DNA of 64,000 nucleotides from Ligula intestinalis. Its lineage: Eukaryota; Platyhelminthes; Cestoda; Diphyllobothriidea; Diphyllobothriidae. The position numbers and the translations under genes are program-made. The notes under the pieces were generated by a model that ran no database searches, was not told where the DNA came from, and saw nothing but the letters and a program-made list of their open reading frames with translations. The stretch lies in contig JAYGXS010000004.1 in NCBI GenBank assembly GCA_036362985.1, positions 3,350,590-3,414,589 on the forward strand, written 5' to 3'. Of the stretch, positions 10,031-23,480 are shown piece by piece (the first letter of the stretch is position 1; each line of letters begins with the position of its first letter).

Positions 10031-12109
10031 TATACTTCTTCTAAATCCCAAACCATCTCGATCTCACTGTTTATCTTGCCAACGGTCGTTCCAAAAGGCG
10101 ATTTTTCATCGCTGATACTAGTTATATATCTAAGAAGTGCGATAAGACGCCGCAATTATAAACTATTCCACCGGTAAGTAGGGCTGGCGGTGCAATTCTC
10201 GCCCTCAGTTCGCTGAAAAATTAACGGTTGTCTGGCAGACTTATCCGAATCTGAGGTCAGTCTAAATTGTATCAACCCGGGAGCTACGATTTTTGTTCAT
10301 TCATTAGGACGTCGGCTTTGTTGATTACCGTGACATTTTCTACTTGGACCTCATTGCGTGGACCGCAAGATTATCAGGGAAAACCGAAAATACCCTCTGC
10401 TCTGGCCAACAGTGAAAGGGTAAAACTTTTAATCGGCGGTGCGTAGTTACTCTAACAACCTCCTCTCCCCGGTATCCACTGGTTAAACAGTTAATCGGAA
10501 TTTCTTGTTTGTTTAGATGAGTCGGTTTTGAGATCCGTGGCAGCCCCATGTATCTATTTAACGAATACTCGCCTGCGCGCACCGGCGCCAGTATGGCCCC
10601 GGTTCGTGTTTCCATTGCGTTTGACCAATCCCCGAAAGCCGGAGCCCCTGTCTGGTATTCAGCCAATCACGGTTATCCATACTGAACAATCAATTTTAAG
10701 GGCGACTTTAAGGTCGACAGCATGCAGCCAAAAGGCATGCGGTACGCATACGTCGAGCGCTTTTGCTCTCTAGCTTAAACGAGGCTGCCGCTTAGGCGTT
10801 CCGCATAACTTCTGCCTCGGGAATTCACAGGCTACAGCTAAAAGAAGGCAAAGTTCGGTAAAGTACTCAGACAGTACCATAGTTACTGCCGTGGCGAACC
10901 ACTTTGTGCGGCGACTCAAGTGCCCTCCCGGGGAGTATCGTCGGTCTTTGGTATTCGACAGGGGGTAGCTGTACTGGCGTCAATGTTCTCTCCCTTTTGT
11001 AGGATGAATGCCTTTGCCGAGGTTCGTCTAAAGCTGGCGCCGCCTTCATCCTGCAATTTAAACAGAATCAATTTACGGGAAATAACAGCCACCATTTGCT
11101 TTAATACACAGCCTGTTAAAGAAGAACATCGAAACTGTTAGCGGTCCACTGGTATTCAAATTTCAAAGGCTTCTCTAATGAAACAAAAGACGTACTCAGA
11201 TATTCTCGACAAAGACTTTCACCGTAGGTTGCCGTCTTCAGAAAAACAAGATGAGGGGACCCACTGATGAGCAGAGCCCCATGTAGCTGCTGTACAGCGT
11301 GGTAAAATACCTCCGAAGCGCATGCTTCGGATTATAGCTAGTGCCTATACTGCCAGTATGGTGGCCAATTACCTAGTCGATACTACTAAATGCCCGTTGG
11401 CAGCTTTTGGTTATTCCACAGTAGTCCCGCAATGGCTGATGGACTTTGGTCCAAATAGTCACGTCGCATGTCGGTCAACATGTGTAAACCCTTGAATATA
11501 CTGATTTATTCCGAGGAATAAATTGCTTCTTATATAAATTAAACAAGCAATGAAAATATTTTGCCTAAGGAAAATCACAGAGTTCTCTACACCATGGAAG
11601 TGAGGCCAAATTATGACTTTAAAATTCTGGACTGGATGTGGATTATGTTGTATACCGCATAGATGATGTAAGTTCTCATGTAGGTATTTGCGTTATCCCT
11701 ACTTCCCTCCATTTAACACTAACATAACTATTCACCTTCTTCTAACACTAGATACACTACCCTACTGCTTATAACTTTTACATTAAAGAAAATGCCTATT
11801 TTATGACATATTTATATTAGTCAACACCATGTTGTTTATTCGTTAGTTGATTATCCTTTTTTGGAAAATAACGCCCTTTTTGGTTCCCCCAACTCCCTTA
11901 TTATTTGTCTGAATTTCCCACCTTGGTCCCGCGCAAACTGAAATTATCTCACTGCTCCTAAGCCTGGAAAATTATCTGTACGCGCAATATTTATGTTTTT
12001 CCAATATCTTCTAATTATTGAACCGTTTTCACTGTCATAGTACAGTGACTGATTAAAATTCAAGAACTGCGAATTTTAAAATTTAACAAATAAGAACCAT
12101 ATCAGTCTT
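10031..12109. other. No recognisable gene
   Basis: Only short open frames under about 110 codons are present and none shows a known motif. The stretch 10.3-11.1 kb has somewhat higher G+C and opposed overlapping frames. The rest is AT-rich. Confidence 0.4.
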
Positions 12110-12745
12110 AAGTGACTGGTTATACAGTGCGTTATTTTCTCCCGATAACAGTTATAAGTTGATGGATATTTTGTGTTATGAACACGCATTAAATAATCTA
12201 AAAATAGCATAAGTATAAAGCCTTTTATATCTGTAGATAAAGTTTGAAGAAGACGCGCTTTTCGACAAGCATATTCCAAGAAAGAATATATTTGTGCATG
12301 TTTTCTACAAAATATTATGTTATTTATAAAGTAATCGAAAATGTATACGAAGTATTAAGTGTTTATAGAGTATGCATTTTGCAGGCCACCAGAAAGGAGC
12401 TCATTAAAAACCGGCGTCCAGAAGTGACTGAAGTATCTCGATTTTAGACTGCATGATAATCAGTATAACAACCTAATCAAGTCATGTTCCCTAATGAAAA
12501 ACACATTTCAAAATTCGAGTGATATTTCAGGAGATAAGGGAACCAACTGTCTGCATAACGTTTTAAGTAATTGCTGTTTTAATCCCCTTTTAAAGGAAGC
12601 ATATTCCAGTGACTATAACATATTTAACTATTCCTAGAATAATACGCCATTTTCATAAATAGACAACTTCAAACCAACGGGTTTGCACGAAGCATCCTCT
12701 CGATTCTGCACACTTGCGATTTTTGGAACGCGCATTTTCCAGTAT
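12110..12745. repeat. Tandem duplication, unit 1
   Basis: This matches 12872-13527 in the same order: AGAAAGAATATATTTG, GAGTATGCATTTTGCA, ACAACCTAA, ATGATATTTC-like, TTTGCACGAAG and GGAACGCGCATT-like blocks recur with a period of about 770 bases. The two units are well diverged. A short third match lies near 22760-22820. No protein is recognised, so an old tandem repeat or duplicated element is likely. Confidence 0.6.
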
Positions 12746-12871
12746 CACTCTGGGTTATAACTTAATTTCTGAAGAAATTTAAAAACTACGATGGATTCAT
12801 GATGTCAAAGAGAAATCGCCCAATTCTTCACGCCATGAGGAAGCGGTCACATACTGCTTGCATACTTTTGG

Positions 12872-13527
12872 AATGAATGTTGATTTTGTTGTGTACGTTA
12901 TAGACAACAGTTATATGCTGACAGATATGATGTATTATGAACGAACATCAAATGGGCTTAACGAATAGCGTAATTATTAATCCTTTAAAATTGGTCGATA
13001 ACCCTTCTTTAGGCAAACCATTAGAAGGCGACGACACTTCCACGAAACTAGTGCAAGAAAGAATATATTTGGGCATGTTTTTACAATACGTTATTGAATT
13101 TCAAAGTGCATAGATAATGCATACTACCAAGGTAACCATTTTGTACAGAGTATGCATTTTGCACATTATCAGAAAGAAATTCATTCAAAATCTGACATTT
13201 GGAACTGATGAAAATATGTAAGTAGTAGGCCGCATGGTAATAAATATTACAACCTAACTTAAATAATCTTTCCTTATCTAAAACAGATTTGAGAATTTTA
13301 AATGATATTTCACGAGACAAGAAATAAACTACGTATATACTGTCTCGAAAATCGCTGTTTTTAATTCTTATTTTAGGAAGGCAGACTTGTACGGCTAAAA
13401 GGCATTTGACTGTACCCAGAATAATAGAAATATAAATTTTCCAATAAATAAGCCCCTTCAAACCTAGTGCTTTGCACAAAACGTCCTCTATATCCTACGC
13501 ATTTACGATCTCCGGAACACGCGTTAC
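12872..13527. repeat. Tandem duplication, unit 2
   Basis: Second copy of the unit at 12110-12745, diverged by substitutions and small indels. The block order is kept through the end near GGAACACGCGTTACG. A 132-codon minus-strand frame in this copy is not conserved in the other, so it is not called a gene. Confidence 0.6.
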
Positions 13528-13770
13528 GTGGTTTGATTTCTTAAAGCTCTTAAAAGTACATGCGAATAGATCAATGAGTCATCTGGCAATAGATTAGAGA
13601 ATAAAAGCGGAATTGTTCAAATACCCGAAATGGAGCGCACATAAATGTGCCATGAGTAAGCTTACAAACGTGGTTAGCGGATACTGACATTAAAATAGCA
13701 CATCCCAGTTGATTTATAAGCTCGAGATTATATCTGATATCTAGCGGAGTTTTAATCGTTCTTAAGTGTC

Positions 13771-13870
13771 NNNNNNNNNNNNNNNNNNNNNNNNNNNNNN
13801 NNNNNNNNNNNNNNNNNNNNNNNNNNNNNNNNNNNNNNNNNNNNNNNNNNNNNNNNNNNNNNNNNNNNNN
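13771..13870. other. Assembly gap of 100 N
   Basis: Exactly 100 undetermined bases, the usual placeholder for a gap of unknown size. A minus-strand PLE-B reverse-transcriptase fragment runs into its right side and is not recognised on its left. Confidence 0.95.
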
Positions 13871-14260
13871 TTCAAATTTTGTTTTGGTAGTCAACCTTGT
13901 AGAGCACAAACGTTGGTCGGCCTTTGTCAGCCGGCAGGATGATTATTTGGGCGTCTGTTTATAACACCCCGAGGGCCTTTTGTTCTTCTCTTAGGAGCGA
14001 ATTGGTTTTCCGGTGTGACATGACTAGAGAGGTAAATTGGTGTCGCAGGACATCCTTTGTCTCGTCTGTGACACCGGTTTGGCGTAGCGCCGACGCGAAG
14101 GAGGCAATATAGGTGACTGGATCAGCATCGGTTGTGTTGAATCCGGATCCCCGTTGCAGGACTTTCGTTTGAACCTCGGTTAGCCGTTTTGACAAGAGGC
14201 TGTGTGCTAACGCCTTGGCAAACGGCCAGAGAGCCCAACTGGAACGGCACGTCCCAGACC
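13871..14260 (-). pseudogene. PLE-B fragment: N-terminal part of reverse transcriptase
   Basis: On the minus strand, VLQRGSGFNTTDADPVTYIA and LRHQFTSLVMSHRKTNSLLR are followed, after one in-frame stop, by IIILPADKGRPTFVL. The LPADKGR segment is the conserved lead-in to the RT palm in PLEs (usually LPADKGR.TVVM). The remaining RT and the GIY-YIG nuclease would lie in or beyond the assembly gap. With at least two stops the copy is dead. Confidence 0.7.
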
Positions 14261-14437
14261 TCTGGAAGTGGTCATGACAAGAAGCCAAGACGTCAAGCTC
14301 ATTCTATCTAGGCGTTTTAAAATAAAAGACTCTGACCCGGGAGTTTTTTTCAACAGGAGTTCTCAGCTGCAGAACGGAACAAACGTCGTCAACTTGTTTC
14401 TGAAAAGAGGGAGCGGGTCAGCAAGGGCGAACAAAAC

Positions 14438-14700
14438 TTGGTTATTTACAACAACCAAGTGATCCAAAGTCCATTGTTCTCACCTTGGATAGGTCCGTTC
14501 CGGATAACCACACAGTCGGCTCAGTAGAGGGAGGATTGAGCCCAATCGAAAAACATACAAAGGCAGAACGAAGGGGAAAAACATTTGGTTATTTACAACA
14601 ACCAAGTGATCCAGCGTCCACTGTTCTCCCCCAGGAAAGGTCCTCCCTGGATGACCGCACAGTCGACCCGGAAAGGGGCAGGGAGAGCCTGACTGTAACA
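14438..14700 (+). repeat. 147-bp tandem repeat at the 5' end of the CR1-like element
   Basis: The block TTGGTTATTTACAACAACCA begins at 14438 and again at 14585. Both are followed by AAGTGATCCA, a GTCCATTG or GTCCACTG word, an AGGTCC-like segment and CACAGTCG. The first unit lies before the LINE open frame and the second overlaps its start. Tandem 5' units are known as promoters in some LINEs. That role is only inferred here. Confidence 0.6.
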
Positions 14701-16345
14701 AACTCTCGAGCAAACAAAAAGTTAACTTTCATGTACACAAATGCACAGAGCATGCTTTCAAAGCTTGACGAGCTGAAGATTCATGCCTTTGAGCTATCAC
14801 CAGATATAGTTTCAATAACGGAAACTTGGCTGTCTGAACAGGTAGCCGACGGCGAGGTATCCATGCCTGGCTATCAACTGTTCAGAAAAGACAGAGAAGG
14901 TCGTCAAGGCGGTGGCGTAGCAACATACGTGAAAAATGGACTCACAGTTTTAGACAAAACGGATAAACTGGCGTGTACTTCCGAGGCCATCTGGCTGTCC
15001 ATTAAAGTACCAGGTGCACCCAACCTCGATGTACTGACACTCTACCGACCACCGAGAAGAGAGCCAGTAGTAGATGCCTCCTTGCTAGAGGAGCTGGAAA
15101 AGATTACTGCACGATCGGACATCCTGATTGTGGGGGACTTTAACGCGCCTCACATCGACTGGGGTGCGGCCTGCGCACATAGCTCCGATCTAACCTTCGA
15201 CAGCTGCCTTCTGAGCATGACTCTAAAGTTATTTCTCACGCAACACGTCACTTTTCCGACAAGGATGCGCGATGGCCAACAGTCCAACTGTCTGGACCTC
15301 GTTCTCACGAAATCGCAAGACAGCATCGATGAAGTGTCATGTCTCCCACCACTAGGTAAAAGTGACCATGTTGTACTGCTATGGGAGTACTCGTTATGCT
15401 CAATACCGGAGAGACCCTCAACAGCCAGAAGAAATATTTGGCGAGGCGATTTCGATCAAATGAAGACCGAACTCACGCGCGCCGAGTGGGAACCTCTATT
15501 TTCTGGAAACATAACTGCGGACTGGGAAGCGTTCTGGAACACACTGCACAGACTCATCGACAACCACTGTCCACTTTCGCGAAAAAAGGTGAGCACTAGA
15601 CCGCGATGGCTTACGCAGGCCTTAAAAATAAAAGTGAACAAAAAGCGGAAGCTGTGGAAAAAAATGCTAGCAGACAGGACTCCTGCATCTGTCAGTGCCT
15701 ACAAAACTCAGAGAAACCGGGTCAAGGGTCTTATTCTCAAAACAAGACGGGCTTTCGAAGCAGACTTTCTAAACCGGACCACAGTGAACCCCAAACTGTT
15801 TTACAGTTACCTCAGGCAGAGTACCAAAAACAAGGATCCGATACCCCTGCTGAGGACCGCTGAGGGAAGAGACTTGATAGATGATGAAGCAAAGGCTGAT
15901 CATCTTTAGAAATTTTTCCGGTCACTCTTCACAAAGGAAACGGCATACGATCACCCCACCGACGACACCGAAGTGGATATAATAGTTGAGACTGTCCAAT
16001 TCCCCGAGGCTGTTGCTCTTAAGGAACTCTTATGGTTAAAAGAATCTAAGTCACCAGGTACCGACGACGTACCAGCCAAGATTTTGAAGAAGCTCGCCAA
16101 TGAGTTGGCCAAACCACTCTCTATGCTCTTCCAAACCTCCTTCGAAACCGGATGTCTACCAGTAGATTGGAAATTCGCGAGGATTACACCGCTATACAAA
16201 GGGGAAAGCCGGGTCTCAGCGAATAACTACCAACCGGTCAGCCTTACTGCAATCTGCTGCACAATCATGGAAAAAATTATCAAGCAACAACTTATGCAGT
16301 TCCTGGAACAAAACCATCTGCTATCGGATGCTCAGCATGGATCGC
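14485..16345 (+). pseudogene. CR1-like LINE, 5' half: AP endonuclease and start of reverse transcriptase
   Basis: A 474-codon frame carries a complete endonuclease/exonuclease/phosphatase-type domain from about residue 78. YTNAQS, ITETWLS, GGGVATYVKNGL, LYRPPR, IVGDFNAPHIDW and KSDH supply the usual Asn, Glu, Asp and His active-site residues. It ends at a TAG (15907-15909). The same frame then continues into reverse transcriptase: KSPGTDDVPAKILKK, ETGCLPVDWKFARITPLYKG, NNYQPVSLT and LSDAQHGSRK. It is lost after about 16340, before the palm catalytic motifs. Such elements nick DNA and prime reverse transcription on the target. The stop and the missing palm make this copy dead. The motifs fit the CR1/Jockey group. 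Confidence 0.85.
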
Positions 16346-18240
16346 GAAAGCTCAGAATAAAATATAATTAATTCCGGCGTTCGATCATATGTCTTCTTTA
16401 CCGCACTCTCTCTTTTCGCATCCGTCCGGGAGCGTAGTGGAGGCGGAGTCAAGAATACCAGAGGCAGGACCGGGCGTAGGTGGTCCACCACAAACACCTG
16501 GTAAGGGGTTTGAAACAGCGGCAAAAGGACGGATGTGGTGGCACGAATCCCTTCGCATACAGCCTGCATCTCCAGGTCACACACACACCTATACCAAATT
16601 TACCTACGTCACTTCAGGGAAAAGTGTTCTGACAATATTGACGCTCTATTACCGTCTAGGGCCGGCCGCGGAGTGTGTCCCCACACTCTATCCTACGCCC
16701 TAATTATTACACCTCAATACACCCTTAGGGGTACTGCGGAAGTGTTGAAAAATATCCCAATAGAAAGGCCCAGGTTATTCAAGTCTTTTTGCGTCATATA
16801 CCGGCCGAAATGAAATTTAGCTACCACCAAGGCATCCAAAATTTACGTGAACATAGCTCCTGTTCAAGTGATCGCATCTGTTTCTTCTCAATTATTTCGT
16901 AGAACCCGCACTTTCGCTTGTATTGGTAACTGGTTCTTAATGCTTAAATCGGTTGCTGGACGTGCTATTAACAGCCAAGACATAATAATGTAATGTAATT
17001 TTCCCTTTCCCTGCCACTGCGCTTTTGTTCATGCTTGCAATTTTCGGTAACGTTTAGTTAGCCGAGAGGCTAATCGACTAGGAAGGTAATATCGTATGAA
17101 CGCATAAAGGGCTCTTAACGCACACCTCACTTTCAAGAGAAGTACATGTGAAATTTATTTTTATCTGGAGTGGACGCCGAGAGGGAGGGCACTGATAAAT
17201 GGGTATTTGATTCACCATTAAAATGAACTCGTGGGAAAAATGCCTTATTTTCCCGCCATCTTATGATGCCGAGACTCCTCCAAATGGACAGAAATTAGTC
17301 ACAATTGGCAGTGCTTAGAACCCTGCAGGGTCAATGTTACTTAAAAAGTAAATTTCACGAATATCTTTCAGCTCTCACCAAAATGACGAGATGGTTTAAA
17401 GCATACTACTTCTCTCTTGTAAGTAGCATTTATTTCTAAGAGTTTCCTCAAATGCCCGTTATGTATCAGCGTTTCTGTTTTGCTATTATATCGTAACCTA
17501 TAGCGAGTTTGTAAGCTCTCGCCTACCTTAAGTAAACTTAACTAAATGGGATAAGTTAGTTGGTGTAGGCAGCAATTTATGGCACATACGAAGGCATGTT
17601 TTCTCATCACGGAGTAGAAGCATAATCCCTTGAAATGCCACTTGAACTTAGGAAATGTGGTTTCACTTAGATAAGGTTAACTATAGATGGGATTGAAGGA
17701 TACCCTAACGTGCATCATAATCGCAAGATATTTCGATCGTTCTGAGATGCCGGCAATACGGTGCGTATCCTTCAGACTGTCTGAAGAAAATCATTTCCGC
17801 TAAATAAACTCTTGACAGAACAACGGCAAGAACGTCTTGCAGAAGAACAGAAAATATGATGCCGAACAATATGAAGCTTCTATAACAATAAAAGGACTGG
17901 ATGGGAAAAATGCATTTGAGTAAAACCACCAAAGAGCTATACAACTGTATGATAGAACTGATCCCCGTGGCCCAGCAACTGCATAAACATGTTAACAGTT
18001 AGGTCTAACCAGAAGGACCTGTTGAAATGCAAAGGTTGAAGCGGTTTTCGCCGACATTCTGACTACTCTCCAGCAACACGATGACAGGTTTTAAGGTTAC
18101 TACTGAAATATGAGGTGAATAAGGGGTTGTGGGGCGCCTACCGCCAGATTCAGCCTTCGTACTGCAGATGGAAGTCTGCCGCGACGATCAGTTTGTAGTT
18201 GGCCGAACCAACCGAACTACTGGGAAGCTGTCCAGAATAT
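16346..18240. other. No recognisable gene
   Basis: Directly after the LINE break a GC-richer block (16.39-16.70 kb) has opposed frames without motifs. After that the sequence is AT-rich with only short frames. Confidence 0.4.
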
Positions 18241-21200
18241 AATGTACACAGACTGTCGCGGAAACCCTCAAAGGTTATGGCTCACAGCATCTTATTCAAG
18301 GATGCATGCACACTGCGCATCGAAACTCCGCGAATATGCACTTGTTGATCCTGAATCTCCTTGCTTCCTTTTGCTCAAATTCCCTACTGACCGATTGTTC
18401 GAGCCTCGATTTCGACTAAGTCCACCATATGCTCCAAAGCAGGGTGATGGAGGAACGGTAGCTTGCGCGTGAATAATTTTCAAGGGATGGTGGAACTTCG
18501 CTGCACCTACTGCACCCTGACTTACGTCACCCCGTGAACCCATTGTCAAGACACAGTCAAAAAAACCGAAAGTGGGATTGGGCGCAAGTGACTGGAGTGG
18601 TACGAACCTACACCTACGCGTGCCACCGCGCTCCCTCCATAGTTGGCATTCATTATGGGAGCGCAACCCGAATAACACTTTTCGTGCAGAAGGGTCTATT
18701 TTAACTGTTTAAACTTTTGAATGGTCAAACCTTTAATCCTCTTAGTACAATAAGGCAGCTTGAGCACTCTCGACGCGCCAGTCATCGAGACGTATTTTTA
18801 TTTCTTCCTATGGCACGTACAGTTAAGTACCAGCAATTCTTTTCAGTAAAGGCCATATAAATCTAGAATAAGCTGCCCAAAAGTATTAAAACCCAGAAAA
18901 ACTACCCTATGTTTAAGAGAGCTATAAGTAGTTTTCTACATTCAGGACAACTTTCACGAATTTTGGGTGCTGACTCGGTGGAATCTCCCTTTCACTCTGA
19001 TGGCATTCGTGGACTTTGAACCTCGCCAGGCTTCATGCTGAAGATAATGCTGCTGAAGCAGCAGCCAGCAGTCTGCTAACCCTTCAGCCGATAGCGCGCA
19101 ACTTTTGCCGACAACCATTGAAGGAAGACTGAGAACTCTGTGTTCTTGTGCCAACACCCTCCGTCTCGAACTAATGTCCTTAAACGATATCAAACATTTC
19201 TCCTGCTGATGAGTCAACTCAGCTTACAACTGTACATTTATTCCGTTTGTATCATACCTTTGAAGGCAGGTTTTTTCACTTGAAACAAACTCCCTATCTC
19301 GCCCAGTATTGAAAAAACACAAAACCTAAGACAAAACCAATACTGGCTGCAACGTAGGGAGTTTGTTTTAGGTTTTTTTCCGGTTTTCGAGGTGTTGGAA
19401 GGCGCCCAAGAGGTGCATTACCAACTCTTTACAATTGCCTGTAAACTGGCATAATCAACATATTATTATTATATGATCCCCATGTTGTTATAGCGAATCT
19501 ATTACGCGGCCCGTTTAGGGGACCCTCCCTTCTAAAAAATAGCACAAAGTAAACAGTGCTCGTATAGCTGGAATATTAACTGCGAGATGAAACGTCATAA
19601 GTAGAACTTGCCTCATGTCTGCGTAGTTGAATAGTACTAGCCTTAGAAAAAAAGTTATACTTAACGGAATTGTCGCGTCATTGTTGTACTCAGTAGCTTA
19701 CACCTACCAGCTTTCACTCGCCATAGCATCCCGTTCAACAAGCAGTTCCAAGACTAACACCCCGACAAACGTGCTCTATGTAAGGGAAGTAGATATTTAA
19801 CTAAAATTGGTCGCAAAGGCTTAATAACTTTTGCCTACGGCACCTCTAGAGGATGAAGTACGAGAGTATTTTGAAGGGAGTACCCAAAACCTTTCAGAAA
19901 AAGGCGACTCCATCCACGAGTCAAAGGTAAAAGGTCATAGAATACTCAAAATTAAAGTTTTACACGATATCCACACCTATTATGGAGAGAGGCCGGCTTT
20001 AAACTTCTCAATTTCCGTTTCTTCACACGATAGAGAGCATGCTGGGAATGGGAATGCAGATTGCTGATATGCCGATAAACGGCAAGGCATATGACGGAAG
20101 CCTCGGCGCATGGTACGGGAAGACTTCGCAGCCATTAGTTCAGAGTGGAGTGGGGAGAAGAGTGATTGTCCTCACTAAAGATGCGATTAGCAAATTGCTT
20201 GAACGTTTTAAAATGTCGTTGTATTATAATATCAGCTAAAAAAAACACCCGAAACATCGACAGTTGAAGAGAGCATTCGAAGGATACGTTTAAAAATGAC
20301 CAGGTATTTTGTAAGTAGAGCTGGAAAATAAGTGGAGAGCAATAAAGTAACCCAAAAAGAGATAACTCACACTGATACTGTGTGTTTTCAACATCTGTAC
20401 GATACTGAGGTATGTTTAACTACAATGAACCAATCACACTGCGAGGAGGACTAATGATCACCTGTCAAAAACAATATTCCTTGGGCGCTTCGCACAGGCG
20501 CTCCAAGATAAGTGGGCAAGAACGGCGAATCTTGGACATCCTGATAGGCTCACTTATGTTTGCAAGGGAAACAATGAAGTTGGCGGCCTCACAGTTGATC
20601 GAAAGAATGTCCCTAAAGTTAAAATTTGACTGACAAAAGAGGGGAGTTCAAAACCAAGTGGGAAGCATGTTCTTCTTGGCTGCAGCGTCTAATTCTTATC
20701 CCAATACCCATACTGTTGACCAACATTAATATCGCAGATTAGTCTAGTTAGATACATTTGGGCAGGAAACCACAGCGCGGGTCCAGACGCATGCAAAATA
20801 ACGAAATTTGCGAAGGATTGATAGTCACCCACAAGCCGGTATCAGCACATGTGCGAGAACCCTGAAATACTAATGACAATCCGTAAGCAAATTTATAACT
20901 TAAGTGAAATAAGAAAATAACTACTTGTGTGCTTAGAAATGCCAACTTTTCCAAAGAAACCACAAGTTCCGAAAAAATCACAACGTACTATAAATGCGAC
21001 CAATAAATGTAAAGTCATGACAAAAGTAAACTTGTTAGTTAAGCATAGATTTGGTCACGTTATTTTGCTTTAGTTAGCAGATTTATCCCTGAGAAGCCCT
21101 CTTCAGTAAGAAAACTGCTTGTTTAGTTAAGTTTATTTAAAGATAATGGACAAAATCTTCGTTGCCTGATATAAAAAACTCCCTATGCTACATAAAAGGG

Positions 21201-22620
21201 CAAAATCACACTTTTTATTCTCATGTTTTACGTTATGGGAGAATCCCAGCATAAGTAACAAGAGTTTCAAACATACCCCTTCCCAAACTTAAAAAATATA
21301 GTCTGAATTTAATAAAATGCAGATGAAAAGAAATTTTAGGAATTGCATTGTTTTTCAAAAAGAAGGAACGATTATAGTTGTAAAAATTATTTTTGGCCAT
21401 TGTTTGAAACTTTGTCTAAAAAGCAGTAAACAAAATTTCGAGCGCATTCCGCCTTATTGCATCATCAATTCAGGACGGTAGCCAAAACTGCATATATTAT
21501 CGCGAATACTAAGATAAAAACCAATCTTACAGGTAGCAATGCACTTTTTGTACAATATAAGTTCCGCTCATGCGTAATCCAGAGCCGAAACAGACAGAGA
21601 ATTAACAGTTTTCGCAAAAACTTAGTATATCTTCGACCACATTCTTGCGTTCATCAGCATAGAACAGAGCCTACAAGTAACCAGCGCTGCCATTTTTTTC
21701 CTTCAATTCGCATGTTAAATTTCTTGTATATAAATTGGTTGGCCCAGTGCATCCATTACAAACCGATTTTTACGCCTTTTAATTATCTGGACTATGACAA
21801 TGAGGTCATTAGCGCAAGACACTAGTGGTGATTTGAAAAAGTCTTATTTGGTCTACATTCAAAGGCACATCCACGATGTGGACAAGTGCAGTATTTGGTC
21901 ATTACCAATTGCATGCAATTTCCTGCTATTGCGTTGCTTCTGTACATTATTTTATTCATTGTGTACGGAGAGAGCTTTTGCTGAAAATTGAGAATGCTAT
22001 TTACAAAATAAAGCGTATCGCTCTCAACTCTGTCAGAAAATACTCCAATATAAAGTGAGAAGTGAGGTTTTTCATTTCCAGCCGAAATTGCATCATTCAT
22101 TTTCAGGTACATTAAAAAGCTTGTCAAAAGTCCCTAATTTCACTTTTACATTACCTTGGGAATAGGTTACATGCGCGAATATTCGCCAGCTGAATAGCTA
22201 ATTAAAGTGTTTTAAGAAGGTTAACCACTATAGTAAGTTTTTTATCTTAGGAAAAACAATATCAGACTTCCGGTGCGAACATTATTTTTGCTCGATAATG
22301 TGTTTTAGCTTTTTCGGGAATTTCCAAATATCATCTAGGTGACCAACTTCATAACAACTAACATACAAAAAGAAATTTTTCACTCAATGCTTTTTAACAG
22401 ATATCTTTATTTAAAGGTTTCGATATGGATGTAAAAATCTGGATTTGTGGACTAAAGCTCGGAAAGTTGCAAGAATTTGAATGAAGATCCGAAAATAAGT
22501 GTTACCCAATAGCGGAAATATGCATTAAAGATTTCAGTAATGAAAAATTATTTTGCTATAAATAAAGACGCATGGTTATCCATTCAGTTAAAGATAAGAT
22601 TTAAATAGATTGCTTTAATT
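18241..22620. other. No gene assigned; short unassigned frames
   Basis: A 128-codon minus-strand frame at 18.3-18.68 kb and two overlapping plus-strand frames at 19.83-20.24 kb show no known family. The latter two are in different frames and could be one decayed coding relic. From 20.6 to 22.6 kb the sequence is AT-rich and I see nothing in it. Confidence 0.35.
19282..19370. repeat. Foldback with ~29-bp arms
   Basis: AAACAAACTCCCTA and CCAGTATTG on the left are matched, inverted, by CAATACTGG and TAGGGAGTTTGTTT on the right, with about 30 bases between. It is likely a small MITE-like hairpin. Confidence 0.6.
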
Positions 22621-22637
22621 GAATGACAACACTTTTA

Positions 22638-22680
22638 TTTGTCTGACGTTTAGACCACCGTCACAGATACTACAGCGGAG
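22638..22680 (-). ncRNA. Hammerhead-like relic
   Basis: The minus strand keeps AAAC, GTC, AGACAAATAAAAGTGTTGTC and a stem II remnant, but CTGATGA has become CTGTAGT. It marks a decayed PLE tail. Confidence 0.4.
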
Positions 22681-22959
22681 GAAAGAGCAGAAAATATTAC
22701 CAGGTGCTACTTTTACGTCTGCGGAACTTGCGTATTATTAAATTTTATTTTTTAACGAGCAAAATGCATACTATTTAAGTAGCCATCGTTACAGAGTATA
22801 TGTTTTGCAGGTTATGTTGCACATGTAGGTTAAATTTGCTTAAGTACGTACTATATGCATTTAAGTAGGCGCAATTATGCCTATTATTTTATTCTTATCG
22901 TATTCTCCCATATTTGGACTCCCCGGATTGCAGCACTTTGTTTGCCCGTTTTACCGGGT

Positions 22960-23480
22960 TAGTTAGTTCAAGCCTGGAGTGTTTCCCACACAGAAACCTT
23001 TAGTAATCGGCAAACACTTTTGCCTAACTTCTGTAACACGAGACCGTGTAGGGACATTTTCTCGCCTTGATTCACTCAGTTGATTAATTCTACAGTAGTC
23101 TCATATGCATCTAATTTGCCTAAGCACATCACAAGTCCCACAAGGAAATCAGTAGTAAACAGCGATTTCTTTTTGATGCCAGGAAGCACAAAATCTGCAC
23201 GGAATCCGTTTGCTGCTTTGTTTGCTTATTTCAACTTACTCCATTGCAGCTCCTACACGAAAATCTTTACCGACTTTTGATTACTTTTTAATTATAATAA
23301 GTACAGGACTGTACAGATTTCCTTAGGCTCTTTGGCTGTTTATTTAGACTTACTTCACTGAACCTTCCACAGGGAAATCTTTAGTGATCAATGATTAGTT
23401 TTAGACTATAGGAGCTCGATATCGGTTAACTTAGCCTTCGTACAGTGCCTGCCGCACACGGAAACATTTAGCAATCGGCA
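22960..23480. repeat. Degenerate tandem repeat
   Basis: The phrase of a CACA..GAAA word followed by CTTTAGTAATCGG recurs, imperfectly, near 22990, 23255, 23370 and 23450, with flanking lines such as CTTACTCCATTGCAG. It looks like an eroded satellite. Confidence 0.45.

Noticed and set aside
19831..20239. A host exon pair
   Set aside because: Two frames in different phases without recognisable motifs or splice signals.
22960..23480. CRISPR-like array
   Set aside because: Repeats are degenerate and unevenly spaced, and the genome is clearly eukaryotic.
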